In this document: piece after piece, positions 21,508 to 32,615 of the stretch | Layout of the letters: each line of letters opens with the position of its first letter | Numbering within the stretch: position 1 is the first letter of the stretch | DNA from: Cercospora beticola | Lineage: Eukaryota > Ascomycota > Dothideomycetes > Mycosphaerellales > Mycosphaerellaceae | Direction of reading: 5' to 3' | Length of the DNA stretch: 64,000 nt | Assembly: GCF_033473495.1 (NCBI RefSeq) | Contig: NC_088942.1 | Span: 682,001-746,000 of the forward strand | Notes under the pieces: generated by a model | Seen by the model: only the letters and a program-made list of their open reading frames with translations | The model's database searches: none | Told to the model about the DNA's origin: nothing | Translations under genes and position numbers: made by a program

Positions 21508-23790
21508 TTACGTCCCGGTAGTCGAGATCCACGAATCGAGGATGTCACGAATGTCGCTGTACGAGTCGTCCATGTTTGTGATGGAGTCGTCCAGATCGAA
21601 TGGATTGCGACTCGTGTTCGTGACTCCGTACTCCGAGATCGTGGTCATGTGGGCGGGTGGCTTGACGGCAGCGGTGACGTGCACGGCGTCGTAGTCCGAG
21701 TTGTAGACGCTGGAACCACTGCAGGACTCTCCTGGTGGCGAGAAGACCTGGCGGCCAACATCTGGATGCGAATCCATCACGTCAAAATCGACAGCCTCGT
21801 TGAAGATGTCGACACCATCGAGTGGACTTGAGCCACCGTGAAAGCCGTGATACGCCGCTGGCGAAGAATAGCTCACGAAACTGCTATTGTTGCGCGCAGC
21901 TGGGCTGGAGCAATCTTGGTGTGAATCATGGTGTGACTTGGTGGTAGGGCAAGGCGATGCACGTGCTGACAATTTCGCAGGCGATACGACCTTCTCCAGA
22001 GGGATGCTCAGCTCAAAGTGCTTGGGCTTTGAGAGCTGCATGTGGGCAGCTGAGGGTGGCGATGTCGGCGGCGTGTCAATCCATGAGCCAGTGGCCGCAT
22101 TGAACTGTGAGTCCGGATGGTCCATGTCGAGGAAATCGTGAGCGCTCATTGCCTCCGACTGCTGCGGTGGAGTATCTGGCATACTGCGCTCACTCGCTGC
22201 GGAGCTGAAGCTGCCAGATTGGCTTCCGTTGGCTTGATCCATCGCGCGTGCCAGTGCGGCCTTTCTCGCGCGTGTGTCCATATCTGGTCTGCTGGACCTC
22301 TTCGACATGTTACCCTCGCCAGATCGATCCTTCTTCGGACGCCCGCGCTTAGGCTTCTCCTCGTCAATCTTCTCGAATCCAGGCAATACACCTTCACACA
22401 TGTCGCGCTGGCGGTGGCGTGTGAGCGCATCGGCGCGTGCAAATGTCTTTCCGCACGGACAGACCGCAGGACGCTCGTTGGTGTGCGTCAAGTGGTGTCG
22501 CTTGGTGTCGTGAAGTCGGTTGAAGCGCTTTCCGCATGGGTTGCATCGGAAACGACGATCGTCAAGGTGGTTCTGGACGTGCGAACGGGCGTTCTCCTTG
22601 CGGTTGATGGCTGTGTCACAGCCTTCCCACTTGCATCGGTATGGATCGCCTTTGCCAACAGGGTGTACGAGCCAGGAATTGATCTGCTCTTCGCTGATGC
22701 CGGTGTCGATGTAGGTCGCGTCGATACCTGCTGCGTCAAGTGCGGCCTGCTCTGGGCACATGTGGCCGCCACCTACCATGAAATGAGGGCTATTGAAGTC
22801 CTGTTCAGCTCCAGCGGCAGCTTGGAGGAGTAAGTCAGCGGATGGCTCTTCGTACAACGTCGGCATAGGTGTGCTGTGTTGTTGTGGAGGCGACGACGGG
22901 TCGGCGAGGGAGGACGAGTATGACGCTGCGTAGTCGGTTTCGCCATTGAAGCTGAAAGAGCCGTCAAGTTCGTAGACTTGTTGACGCTGGCCCTGCTGTT
23001 GGGCCATCGGGGCGACGTCAAGTTGATAGCTCTGACTTCGTTGGTGCTTCGAAGGTGGCGGACTCGGCCAGCTGTGGTTCTGCGGCGTGTTGGGCACAGT
23101 CTGTGACTGGCCGTGTGCGAGCGACGCGACTTGCATCTGTGGTTGCGACAGGTAGACAGGCGCAGACATGTCACCATTGAGCGGATGCGTCACTTGGATG
23201 ACTGGCTGACTCTGTTGCCCATTGAAGGATGGGTTCGGCGAGTTATTGCCAAACTGCTGTGCGTACCACGCCATGTGGCTCTGCAGGCTCTGGTACGCGG
23301 CAGTCTGCTGGGATTCGGTGCTGATGGCGGCTGTGTTGGGAGAAAACATGCCGTTCAGCTGTTGATGGAGGTGGGATTGAAAATCTTGAGGTTGAGATTG
23401 AGGTTGAGGGTGCGCGAGCGGCGGCGCGGAAAGCGGCGGTGGCAGACTATGCGACTGCGGTTCTTGCTTGATGTTGTAATGCTGTTGATGTTGTTGCTCC
23501 TGGAGGGCGTATTGTGCTGTGTTAGTATCCAGTGGGGTGTGGGTCCGTAGTGGTATTCCAGAAGGCAGCCCGTGATAGGCGTCTTGCGGCAGGAGAGGAC
23601 GAAACTGCGAGGGCGAGCTCATGGCACTCAGGGCTTGGTCGACGCTGAGGCCCCGCCGGTGGTTGGTGGGTCTCGAGTTCGTCCTCCTGTGTGTGGGCAT
23701 GGGCGTCGCAAGAATGGGCACCTCTAACGATTGCTGGCGTCGATGGGTCTGACGCCGCTTTTGTATTGATGAAGAGGTCACGGGCAGCAT
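21508..23790 (-). CDS. C2H2 zinc-finger transcription factor, Ace2/Swi5-like
   Basis: Intronless, 760 aa from the ATG at 23790 (good context, A at -3). The frame extends upstream to 23862 but only from a non-ATG codon. The N-terminal half is Gln/Pro/Ser-rich. Three consecutive C2H2-type fingers occupy about residues 383-470: YRCKWEGCDTAINRKENARSH, FRCNPCGKRFNRLHDTKRHH and VCPCGKTFARADALTRHRQ. The third finger, with a CPCGK start and an RHRQRDMC end, is typical of the Swi5/Ace2 class. An AT-hook-like RGRPKK follows near 482. Expected role: nuclear DNA-binding regulator of cell separation, cell wall or hydrolase genes. The stop codon overlaps a perfect GTAAGT donor (21511-21506), so an extra 3' exon cannot be ruled out. 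An additional 5' exon is also possible. Confidence 0.85.
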   Translation of the reverse strand: MLPVTSSSIQKRRQTHRRQQSLEVPILATPMPTHRRTNSRPTNHRRGLSVDQALSAMSSPSQFRPLLPQDAYHGLPSGIPLRTHTPLDTNTAQYALQEQQHQQHYNIKQEPQSHSLPPPLSAPPLAHPQPQSQPQDFQSHLHQQLNGMFSPNTAAISTESQQTAAYQSLQSHMAWYAQQFGNNSPNPSFNGQQSQPVIQVTHPLNGDMSAPVYLSQPQMQVASLAHGQSQTVPNTPQNHSWPSPPPSKHQRSQSYQLDVAPMAQQQGQRQQVYELDGSFSFNGETDYAASYSSSLADPSSPPQQHSTPMPTLYEEPSADLLLQAAAGAEQDFNSPHFMVGGGHMCPEQAALDAAGIDATYIDTGISEEQINSWLVHPVGKGDPYRCKWEGCDTAINRKENARSHVQNHLDDRRFRCNPCGKRFNRLHDTKRHHLTHTNERPAVCPCGKTFARADALTRHRQRDMCEGVLPGFEKIDEEKPKRGRPKKDRSGEGNMSKRSSRPDMDTRARKAALARAMDQANGSQSGSFSSAASERSMPDTPPQQSEAMSAHDFLDMDHPDSQFNAATGSWIDTPPTSPPSAAHMQLSKPKHFELSIPLEKVVSPAKLSARASPCPTTKSHHDSHQDCSSPAARNNSSFVSYSSPAAYHGFHGGSSPLDGVDIFNEAVDFDVMDSHPDVGRQVFSPPGESCSGSSVYNSDYDAVHVTAAVKPPAHMTTISEYGVTNTSRNPFDLDDSITNMDDSYSDIRDILDSWISTTGT

Positions 23791-25239
23791 TGTCGCTGAT
23801 TGTCGGCAAGATGAGATCCGGGGAAGGGGTCCTGGTTCCTGGTGGTGGTATGTGAAGCTCAAGTGAATGAGCCACTTGGTATCCGGTCTGCATCTCGTGC
23901 ATTAGCGCCAGGCTGTGAAGCAAACGGCAGCGACATCCTTCAGATGGGCGCGCCGCGCGCAAAAGGGCAGGCGTGACTTACATCTCCCGCAAGTACGCAA
24001 GCGCAAACCACCGCCGTGGTTTAACCTCGTTGGTTGTTCCTCAGTCCTCACGCGATGCCAATCCCTAGCAAGGCGGAGGTGTTGTGACGGGCTGCTTAGG
24101 CCCGGGGTGTGGAAGAGAGCTCTTTTGCCTGCAAAGAACCCTCTGCTGTGGATGCTAGTCCTGTACCAATGTACAACAACTAGCCAGATGGTGATTAATG
24201 GAGAAGGCTGGGTCGCAGGTCTTGCTCTAGGATTAAAGAGAGGTGCTGCGCTCGGGCGGTTTGTGTATAGGCGGCGTCACCAGACGTCGTCCCGGTAACG
24301 CATCTGTGGATGCGAACGCCGTTTGCCGATCCTTTGAAACTGGGGCCCGAGCGCTTCACGATGGCGCAAGCAAAAAAGTCCGATGATCCACGCCGTCGAC
24401 GGTGCAAACGGCGTGCGCGGTCTGGTCGCGACGACATTGCTGTGGCATCGCGACGTTGGCCATTGTCGTCGCTGCAGCAATGTGCGCGACGGCGCTGAAG
24501 TCGCCCATCACGGGGTTGCCAGGCAGCGTTTCCAGCGTCGCGACCAAACAGGGAACACGTCGCTTCACATCGGCCGACGAGCGGATGATCGCCTGCTTCC
24601 GGGCGCACTCATCTTGCAAAAGTTGCACGCTCGGAGCGCACGGCCGGTGCCAATTCTGCCGCTGTCAGAGGTGCAGTTGTGCAGTGCAGCCGTGAAAGCA
24701 GATGTGAAGAGAGTGACGCGCGACGCGATCTGAAGAAGCTCAAGCTGAAGCTGCCTTGGCGCCTGCACCTCACTTCCAACTCCACCTTCCATACTGCAAC
24801 CACATTGTCACACAACATCTCACGAGAAGCTCAGCCGAGCCGAATGGACGGATCTCTCCGCACTACGGGATTTGCAAGCTTGCCGTTCATCACTCTTGTG
24901 GGCATGGTGATCGTTGCGAGAGGCCGCGCGAGATCGGAGCGAGCATCTACCCATATGCGCTTATTCCGCAGAAGCACACTATCATGGCGCTTTGGGAAGA
25001 ATTGAAGCCTGCGGTACGAAGCTTGATGCTCCTTGCTACACATCAGCTCTCAATCGATCTTGTAATCCTGCTCTGGGTAAGCCGCGTGATCAAGGCCAAT
25101 TTGCATCCCTTGTGATACGAACGAGGCCCGTTCGATTCAAACGGTGCCATATCTGACTGTACCGTCTCCGGCGCAACGCAAATCCTTAGCTGCGAAGTAG
25201 TCTCCTTGCTGACGATGATGCTGCTGCATCCACTGCGGT
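23791..25239. other. Long intergenic region upstream of the C2H2 factor
   Basis: 1.45 kb. Overlapping short frames on both strands in GC-rich DNA (24195-24800), none protein-like. Probably a long promoter/5' leader of the zinc-finger gene and the 3' region of the transporter. Confidence 0.5.
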
Positions 25240-26812
25240 CTACTTTCCCACTTCGATATCCTTGTGGTCACTACCGGCTTTGGAAATACCTTGATCTCTA
25301 ATCAAATCGCTGTCGCTCAAGCTGACAACCCGATCACCAAAAGCAGCGGCAATTTCTTCCAACGTCTTGTGCCGAGTTTCACTGCGAAGCAAATCAGTAA
25401 AGTCCCAGAAGCAGGATTGTTGGCCACGTACGGGAAGTAGAAATAGGCGATGATCAAGAAGAACAGAGTACATGCCACGAAGACATAGTAGTAGTTCTCA
25501 TGTATATTCGCGAACGCGCTGGGACCAGCTTCCGTGACTGCGATCATTGTCAGTACGTAGTTTGCGATGTCGCTGGCCCGGACTCACCTCCAACATTGAC
25601 TATGAAATGTGAAGCAGCTGCCAGGCCCATGACTTTGCTTCGCAGCGCCATCGGTAATACTTCCGCGCCGTAGAGCCATGTGGTGGAGTTCAGCATGCCA
25701 TAGTACCAGACCACGAACAAGTAAATACCAAGCACCGCGAAACCTTTTCCGACTCTGTTATCTGTGTTCTGGAACTGTCGTTGCATAACTGCTGCATAGA
25801 TCTCGATGACGATGATACCAGACAGACCAGCCAGTATCATTTTTCGACGTCCCCACTGATCAGTCAAATACTTCGTGGTCAGCACGTTCGAGAGGAAGGC
25901 GCAGGTCCCATACACTCCAGCCAATGCCAGGATAGTATGAGCTTCGATTCCCAAAGATCGGTAAAGGATAGTCTGGTAGTACTGGATCACATTGACTCCA
26001 GTCAATGAAGTCATTGTCTGCACAGCAATGGACACCAGAGCGCGATGTCGGAAGAGCTTGAAGATTTGTTTGTAGTCGGTGAGCTCCCGCTCCATCTCGA
26101 ATTCGATCTGGGCCCGCATGAGAGCGAACTCTTCTTGCGCTTCATCGAGGTCGAGGTCTCTCCGAATCTTGACGAACTCGCTTCGTGCCTTGTCGGTTTT
26201 GCCAGTTCGGATCAGCTGTCGAGGAGAGTCTGGCATGAAGGTCGCAAGGCCAAAGAAGAGAATGATGCCCCAAGGAATCTGTATACCCAGCGGGAGTCTC
26301 CATTGCATGGCTCCATAAGGCGCATAGCTACAAGCAAATCCCACCCAGTTGCTGGTCATGGTGCCAAAGGAAATACCGCAGCCAGAAATTCCTCCGATGA
26401 GTCCTCGATGGTGCGGAGCTGATATTTCGCTGAGGTAGATGGGCACTGTGCCCACCATGCCACCCACAGCTATTCCGGCCAGGGCTCGGCCAGCTAAGAA
26501 CATTCCCATATTGACAGCAGCTGTCTGGATGACGACTCCTATCGTGACGATTATGCACATCAATTGCATGAACCGGATCCTGCCCAGTCTGTCACCGAGA
26601 AAGGTTTGCATGAAGGCTCCCACAGCCTCTCCAGCGATGTAGACAGCGACAACTGCTCCAGTCATACCATTCGATGGATGGCCCATGTATTCAATCCATG
26701 ACTGATGGGCAATTGTCGTCGTGGCGATACCAGTATCGAAGCCGAAGAAGAACGTCCCGATTGCTGCGAAGATGGCTATACCAAAAGTGTAAAACGAATC
26801 TTTGCGTCCCAT
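25240..26812 (-). CDS. MFS sugar transporter
   Basis: Three exons: 26812-25588, 25537-25432 and 25381-25240, 490 aa. Both introns are 50 nt with GTGAGT/GTACGT donors, a CTGAC or CTGAT branch and CAG acceptors. It has the sugar-porter hallmarks: FGFDTGIATTTIAHQSW in TM1, DRLGR loop, GRALAGIAVGGMVGTVPIYLSE, PDSPRQL at the end of TM6, DQWGRRK in the second half, and FPETRHKTLEEI after TM12 (the usual PETKG motif, split by intron 2). About 12 membrane segments. Likely plasma-membrane proton-coupled monosaccharide or quinate-type uptake; the substrate is not predictable. An upstream in-frame acceptor (TTACAG) and the residues ALRDLPA before the ATG hint at a possible extra 5' exon. It is divergent from the PLC-like gene, with 386 bp between the starts. 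Confidence 0.9.
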
Positions 26813-27198
26813 GGCTGGCAGGTCCCGTAGAGCTGTAATTTAGTGCAACGAGTGAAGAAGAAGCACATGAAAGAAGAAGCAGAAATACGCCCTGTTACAT
26901 ACCTAATACATCTCCTACGCCGCTGATCAGCTGCAGCAATGCTCCAAGGGTCCACAGTGCGACATTCCGCTCCGCATTGAGGGACACATGCTGCCCGTGG
27001 GGAAACAACGCAGCAACCTTGATCTCATGCGAGTGTGGTTGCAGAAAGAGGAGGTGAGAGCAAGTCCCTCGGACTGAATTGCGCCGGCAGGCGTCGAGCG
27101 CAGATCCCGTCACTCGCCGGGCTCGGCAAGCAAGGATCACGACCGAGAGCTTGCATGGACGACAGCAATGTGCTTCTCAACTACAGGCTGTTGAAGTC
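26813..27198. promoter_or_regulatory. Shared divergent promoter region
   Basis: 386 bp between the ATGs of the transporter (minus) and the PLC-like gene (plus), so it must contain both promoters. An open minus-strand frame without ATG (27140-26895) ends at a GTATGT donor-like site that could splice into the transporter. Confidence 0.5.
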
Positions 27199-28203
27199 AT
27201 GATATACCTACCACCCTTGCTTGCGACGCTTCTGGTATTCATCTTGCTGTCGCAATGTCATTGGCAGCGCCAGCAACCGCTGAACGCTCCGCCCGCTGGT
27301 CTTGTGGTAGATGAACCGCATCCAAAACGACCAGGCCATCGGCGAGCCGTGCCTTCACTCTTCCACAAGCGGTATTCCGAGCAGACATTCATCGGGACGC
27401 ATGATGCAGCCGCGATACGTAGAAAAGAGAACAACTGGTCATTGTCTGGCAATCAGTACTTCAATGTCTCCACGCAGCTAAATTCTGGTGTCCGCCTCAT
27501 TCAAGCTCAAGGCCATGTGGATCCCAATGGCTCGAATGAGATCCGTCTCTGCCACTTCAACTGCGCCCTCTTGGATGGCGGAAGTCTCCATGAGCACTTG
27601 CGTACAGTGAGACAATTTCTCGACGAAAACCCGCTCGAGGTCGTGACTCTGCTCTTCGTAAATACAGGCCCGCCACTTGAGCACTGGGCTCAAGCTTATT
27701 TCGACACTGGTCTGGATGTCATGTCATATATCCCTCCGCCCGAAAAGCGAGACAGGAGAATGTATATCGAAGACTGGCCGACGATTGCAGAGCTCGTGGC
27801 CACGAATAAGAGACTGATCACCTTTCTCTCCAGAGGCGCAGATGAAGATGCCGTGCCATTCCTTCTGCTGGAGTTCAACTATCTCTTCGAGACGAGCTTT
27901 ATCAACGACAGTCCCTGGGACTATGACTGCGATGCATCGCGACCTTGGTTTGGACAGCATTACGTGCCACGTACGCTGAGCCTAGTCAATCACTTCTTAT
28001 ACGCGCAGTTTCTCGGCTTCCGATATCCAAATGCCACATACGCCAATACAACGAATGGCGCCGGGTTCCATGTCGGAGAGCTGGGCGAACACGCTGCCAG
28101 ATGCCGGAGTCAATACGGAAGACGACCAAACTTTCTTCTTGTGGACTTCTTCAACGAGGGCAATGTTTTCGATGTAGAATATGGGATGAACGCCAATGAT
28201 TGA
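27199..28203 (+). CDS. Secreted PLC-like phosphodiesterase (PI-PLC X-like TIM barrel)
   Basis: Intronless, 334 aa. The frame is open earlier, but the first ATG is 27199, followed by a hydrophobic signal/anchor (MIYLPPLLATLLVFILLSQ). The catalytic-type motifs of the PLC-like superfamily are present: FIGTHDAAA near residue 63, with its His, and IRLCHFNC near 117. FNVSTQLNSGVRLIQAQ, FLDENPLEVVTLLFVN and FLLVDFFNEGNVF match the fungal extracellular PLC-like family. The first motif has HDAA where many members have HDSA. Predicted to be secreted or membrane-anchored, cleaving phosphodiester head groups. Its substrate is unknown, and several related proteins lack calcium-binding residues. Confidence 0.85.
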   Translation: MIYLPPLLATLLVFILLSQCHWQRQQPLNAPPAGLVVDEPHPKRPGHRRAVPSLFHKRYSEQTFIGTHDAAAIRRKENNWSLSGNQYFNVSTQLNSGVRLIQAQGHVDPNGSNEIRLCHFNCALLDGGSLHEHLRTVRQFLDENPLEVVTLLFVNTGPPLEHWAQAYFDTGLDVMSYIPPPEKRDRRMYIEDWPTIAELVATNKRLITFLSRGADEDAVPFLLLEFNYLFETSFINDSPWDYDCDASRPWFGQHYVPRTLSLVNHFLYAQFLGFRYPNATYANTTNGAGFHVGELGEHAARCRSQYGRRPNFLLVDFFNEGNVFDVEYGMNAND

Positions 28204-28216
28204 GCGGCAGGGACTC

Positions 28217-29994
28217 TCAGTACTCTGGCCACTCTCGGTCGACTTCTTCCTTCCAGGCGCGGAACCCGCCTTTGATGTCTTTGACGTTGATCCTGGACTC
28301 CGTGCCAGCATGTTGCAGCAAGTCGCGTATCGCTTTCACTGCTAGCTGGGAGTCGTTACCGTAGCGACAGACAACGTAGTAATCACTGCCGCCACCGGGA
28401 CCAGGAAGCGCCCCGGTCTGGAAAGCTTTCTCAAGCCAGCCTTGAGCACTTCCTTTCCAGGGGACGTTGAGACTACCTCGCAGCGCGCACATCTGGTATT
28501 GTGTCTCGTCGCGTACGTCGATCAGTGCATTACTTCCATCTCGTGGCAGGCGAGCAAATTCGGATGCAGATATCCTCGACTCCGGTGGCAGGACGTTGAT
28601 TGGACTATTCAGGCCGCAGAAAGCTGCATAATCCAACGAGGCCGAGTTTAGGCTATCTCGTGTCACAATGGCCTGCGCAGAACAGCATGCGCAGTCGGCT
28701 CTTCGAGTTCGCATTCGTACACTTCGAAATTGTGGCGTGGAATATGCGGAGAAGATTGTCAGCGTGGGACGCGGAGGTTCTTCCTGTGGCTGTAATGAAG
28801 GCGATGGCGGGAGCGACATCAGCGCAGCAAGGTCGATTGGACTGCCTGCTTGATGTGACACCTTGGGTTTTGTAGTCAAGACTTTGATTGCCTCAAGTGC
28901 CTGCAAAACGCCCATCACTCCAACCACTGGACCCAGCACGCCCCCTTCACCACAAGAGAGTACAGAATCTGCTGGTGGAGGCTTGGGAAAGACGCATCGG
29001 TAGCATGGCCCACCCGCCGGATCTCCAGGTGGTCTTGGTGGGTTGTTGAGAACGATGAGCTGACCTTCCGTCTTCAAAGCTGATGCAGAGACGAGCGGTC
29101 GGCCTGTCAAGACACATGCATCTGAGATGAGGTAGCGCGACGTAGGGTGATCTGTACAGTCGAGCACGAGATCGTACTGTGAGAAGATATGGATCGCCTT
29201 TTCCGGCGTGAGGTGGAAGTGATGTCGCTGGAACTTGACGAGAGGGTTCAGCCTACCAAGGAGATCAGAATGAGATCTGTCGAACAGTGTTGCTTTGCGA
29301 CTACGTACTCTGACAAGAAATCGTATGCGCTGTCCACTTTGCTCATCCCGACTCTTGTGGCGCTGTGCGCAATTTGGCGATGGAGATTCGAAACCTCCAC
29401 GACGTCGCCATCCATGAGGCCCAGCGTGCCCACGCCTGCTCCAGCGAGATACGAAGCTGCTGGACAGCCCAGGCCTCCAACCCCAACCACGAGCACCCTT
29501 GCGCGCTTCAGCAGCAGTTGGCCATGCAGACCCACTTCTGGCATGATCATCTGGCGTCCATATCTCTTGTACTCTTCGCTCTGAAGCGGCCAGCGACCGC
29601 TGCTGACAGGTTCTGGCGTCACGAATTCGCGTCCTTCGATTCCCGCCTCTTGACGAATGCTCATCGCGATGCCCTCAGCGCTTCCGCCCGATGCCACGGA
29701 TGGCGTGTACAACTCCGAATTGACCAATTCATCGGTCAATACGGACGAGATCTCGCCAATCCACTCTGCTGGAAAGCCGCCATGGTACGAAGCGTTCAGC
29801 AGGCGCGTTCGCGACGCACGAGCCTCCGTCTGCGAAAGCTGCTGCTTCAGCGATGCGAGTTGCGCTTCCGTGGTCGCAATTTGCTTTCGCAATAGGGCCA
29901 CGTGATTGTCCAGGTCGGCCATGGACGCCATAGTGATCGTGGTAAAAGGTGATGTGGGAAGAAATGGGCATGGTTTCAGAGTGACAGAAGTCAT
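28217..29994 (-). CDS. uba4: Adenylyltransferase/sulfurtransferase UBA4 (MOCS3)
   Basis: Two exons: 29994-29309 and 29252-28217, 573 aa. The 56-nt intron (GTACGT..TTGGTAG) restores [17 protein letters not shown]. The N-terminus has a coiled-coil (about 25-60), then the ThiF/E1-like domain with ATP-binding [12 protein letters not shown] near 169. The adenylation-domain catalytic cysteine is likely in [12 protein letters not shown]. Zinc-binding CxxC pairs are CYRC and CACC. The C-terminal rhodanese domain has active-site C in YVVCRYGND. It activates Urm1 and transfers sulfur for tRNA wobble uridine thiolation and protein urmylation; in fungi it may also serve molybdopterin synthase. Translation may instead begin at the internal ATGs 29931 or 29922 (MASMADLDN), which fit the usual family N-terminus better. 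Its end is 13 bp from the PLC-like stop (convergent). Confidence 0.95.
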
Positions 29995-30547
29995 TCATAC
30001 GCGGGGGCGGAAGTCGGGCGGAATAAAGTATAGCCGGATTGTAATCTTCCCACATCTCCATCCGGACATCACGTTGAGTCCTCTCTCCTGTCTCTCCTAT
30101 CATTGTTACAACGTTGTTTACCTGCTTACCATCGACGACTAATACTGCTCATGTCATCGACGCCTCCGAGCGTTCCTCGCCATTGACATCTGTCGTGCAT
30201 ATGAACCAAGAAGGGAAACCGCATCTTTGTTTCATACCACTGCCGTGCGATATTTCCCTGCAGATGACGGACAGCAGGAGCAGTAGACTTCTCCCCAGTC
30301 ACCGCAGGACATTCCCTGTGTCTCCATTCTACCATGACGCCACTTGATTACACAGTCATAAAAGTGATTGATTGCCTCATATTGCCCCACGGGCAGAGCC
30401 GCAGGCGCAACGTTCCATTCAACGTGGAAGACCAGCAACATCCCAGCAGCATATGCTAAACCAGTAGACAATCGACGGCCGGCTCAGATTGATTCATCTG
30501 CGGAATACACATCGCATATAACACAGCCATCGCGCTCATGCGCGGCC
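29995..30547. other. Divergent intergenic region
   Basis: 550 bp between the UBA4 and esterase starts. Holds both promoters and the small upstream ORF at 30538-30567; no other feature seen. Confidence 0.5.
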
Positions 30548-30567
30548 ATGCTGACCGCTCCAGGTAA
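30538..30567 (+). promoter_or_regulatory. Upstream ORF overlapping the esterase start
   Basis: A 9-codon ATG frame ending TAA overlaps the first main-frame ATG (30548) in another frame. Its stop lies 10 bp before the second main-frame ATG (30578), an arrangement that allows reinitiation there. Confidence 0.5.
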
Positions 30568-31522
30568 GCACGAAAATATGGAGGTCGCTCAAGCACCCAC
30601 GCAGAGAGAAATTTCTTTGAAAGAGGTCTTTGAAGTTATTCGAGACGAGTTTGCCTTATACTTCAACTCTATTGACGTCAAGCGTCGCACCTGCATAAAC
30701 GCTATGTGGAAGAGACTCGGCTTATTCTGGCGCATAAATACTACCTTGGACTCCGACAAAGGCGAATCACGAAAATGTTTGATCTTCGAACCGCTGGGAC
30801 CGCACACGCAGACCATCGTCTTTCTTCACGGACGCGACAGCACGGCGAAGGAGTTCGCCAAGGAGCTCTTCGAAAGTACAGACTCTCATGAACGTACGTT
30901 TCAAGAAGCTTTGCCTGGCGTGAAATGGGTCTTTCCAACGGCACCAGTTACACACTGCGCCCGGTATGGCCTCCACATGAGCCAGTGGTTCGACATGCAA
31001 ACGACACAAGACCCTCACGAAGGAGAAATAGAGCAGGACCCAACTCAATCTATTGACATCATCTACAATCAGCTCTCGATAGAAGCTGCAATAGTGGGAT
31101 GGCAAAATGTTATTCTGGCAGGCATATCACAAGGCGCTGCGGTTGGAATCCACGTTCTTCTCAAGCAACCTCACAGACTTGGAGGCTTCATCGGGCTGAA
31201 CACCTGGCTGCCACGACCAAAGACTATCGAAGGCGCTGACAGCCGCTGGCCAGGATCTGTGCAGACACCTGTCATGTTGGCGCACACCAGAGATGACCCG
31301 ATCGTCTATATCACGTATGGCGAAGAGTTAGCACAGAGCCTAGAAAAGCTGGGGATGAATGTGGAATGGCACGATTACGAAACTGCAGAAGGCGAGCCCG
31401 CGCACTGGGTGAACGAGCCCGAAGGAGTCGATCACATTGTAAAGTTTGTTAGGAGGGCCAGGAAGTCGCCACGAGGGAGCCCGCTTCTTACTCCTTCGTT
31501 CACGACTACGCGATCATATTAG
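30548..31522 (+). CDS. Alpha/beta-hydrolase, acyl-protein thioesterase/carboxylesterase-like
   Basis: Intronless, 324 aa from the first ATG 30548, or 314 aa from 30578. It has the LYPLA/phospholipase-carboxylesterase layout: TIVFLHGRDSTAKEFAKEL (oxyanion region), VKWVFPTAPV, nucleophile elbow LAGISQGAAVGI with Ser, Asp in HTRDDPIVYI and His in EGEPAHW. An N-terminal ~80-residue extension precedes the hydrolase and has no recognised domain. Expected reaction: hydrolysis of ester or thioester bonds in the cytosol. It could be a deacylating thioesterase or a general carboxylesterase. A short upstream ORF overlaps the first start. Confidence 0.85.
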   Translation: MLTAPGKHENMEVAQAPTQREISLKEVFEVIRDEFALYFNSIDVKRRTCINAMWKRLGLFWRINTTLDSDKGESRKCLIFEPLGPHTQTIVFLHGRDSTAKEFAKELFESTDSHERTFQEALPGVKWVFPTAPVTHCARYGLHMSQWFDMQTTQDPHEGEIEQDPTQSIDIIYNQLSIEAAIVGWQNVILAGISQGAAVGIHVLLKQPHRLGGFIGLNTWLPRPKTIEGADSRWPGSVQTPVMLAHTRDDPIVYITYGEELAQSLEKLGMNVEWHDYETAEGEPAHWVNEPEGVDHIVKFVRRARKSPRGSPLLTPSFTTTRSY

Positions 31523-32615
31523 GCCACACGATCAGCGTTTCCGGTTCATGCAGTCCCGCAGCGCCTCAGATGCCAGATCTGAGAAGACCGAAAGACGCTT
31601 CAGTGAACCAGGTACATTGCTCGATGCCAACAATAACAGCCTCACTACATGCATCCGGTGCATTGCAAGCCGTACAGCACGATTGACAGAAATTTCTACT
31701 ACAGATTGAGCCAGCAGAGGACCTTCGCAAAACCAGACTTACATAGCGCATTCGATGGTCGACCGGGGCGTAGCAATGGACTAGCAAAATACCAGAGGCC
31801 ATAAAAAGGACACATCTTACTCACCAGCGACTTGTAATAACCGGCTCTGCCTTCTCCCGGGCGAGGAAAATGATCGGCCATTCTCGCAGCGTTGCACCGG
31901 TTGCGGTTCCCGTTTTCACAGCAGGGGACATGTCAACGCTATCGGAGAAACCCGACCTTCGAATGATCATGATCTCGAAACTTTGGAGAACGGAACTCTC
32001 CAGGTATGCTTCGAGCATTACGGAACGTCAAGGACTGAAATGAAGACAACAGAGCGCCCCCGTCCGAAGGAGAGCCTGGCGAGAGAGGAGCAAAAGAGCG
32101 ACGCAGGAACGAACGGTAGAAACGGAAGAGCGACAGAAGAAATGGGGAACAGTGTCAGTCTAATTGTGTCAGAGGCATGAAAAACTCTAGCTGTTGGGGA
32201 GTCAAGCTGAAAGATGGATAATGGGAGACCAGGTTCAGCTGGCTGAAATGTTTATTTGTGTAGTTGTGTAATCTGAAAGTATGGATGTATCATCATGGTG
32301 TGATTCCAAGGCTCCTTTGATTCCATGACGAAGCACGTCGCGTCCACGGCACTCAGATTGATAGTCCTAGGAGATTTGTTGAAAAATGTCCCTGTTAGTC
32401 GAGATGTGAAGGATGTCTTCGCACGCGTTCAGGCTGAGCGGTAGGCTAGGATTGGGTATACAGCGCACGCGGGCGAATTGATGTTTCGGGTTCTCATTGT
32501 GGCAGGGTTATGAGGGCGGCTCGAGATGGCACAGGTTCGTCATAATCTTGCGTGCCAGCCGAGCACAGACTGTGAAGATATGAACCAAATGCATCATCGT
32601 TGCTTTGAGCAATGT
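31523..32615. other. Intergenic, no supported gene
   Basis: 1.1 kb between the 3' ends of convergent genes. A weak two-exon minus-strand frame (32018-31699) was considered and set aside. No RNA gene or repeat seen. Confidence 0.5.

Noticed and set aside
26895..27140. 81-codon minus-strand frame that could be a 5' exon of the sugar transporter
   Set aside because: It splices in frame by motif, but has no ATG and lies within the divergent promoter; kept only as a note.
31699..32018. Possible two-exon 91-aa gene on the minus strand (32018-31825 joined to 31780-31699)
   Set aside because: Donor GTGAGT is good and the join is in frame, but the intron would be only 44 nt with no clear branch site, and the protein has no recognisable features.
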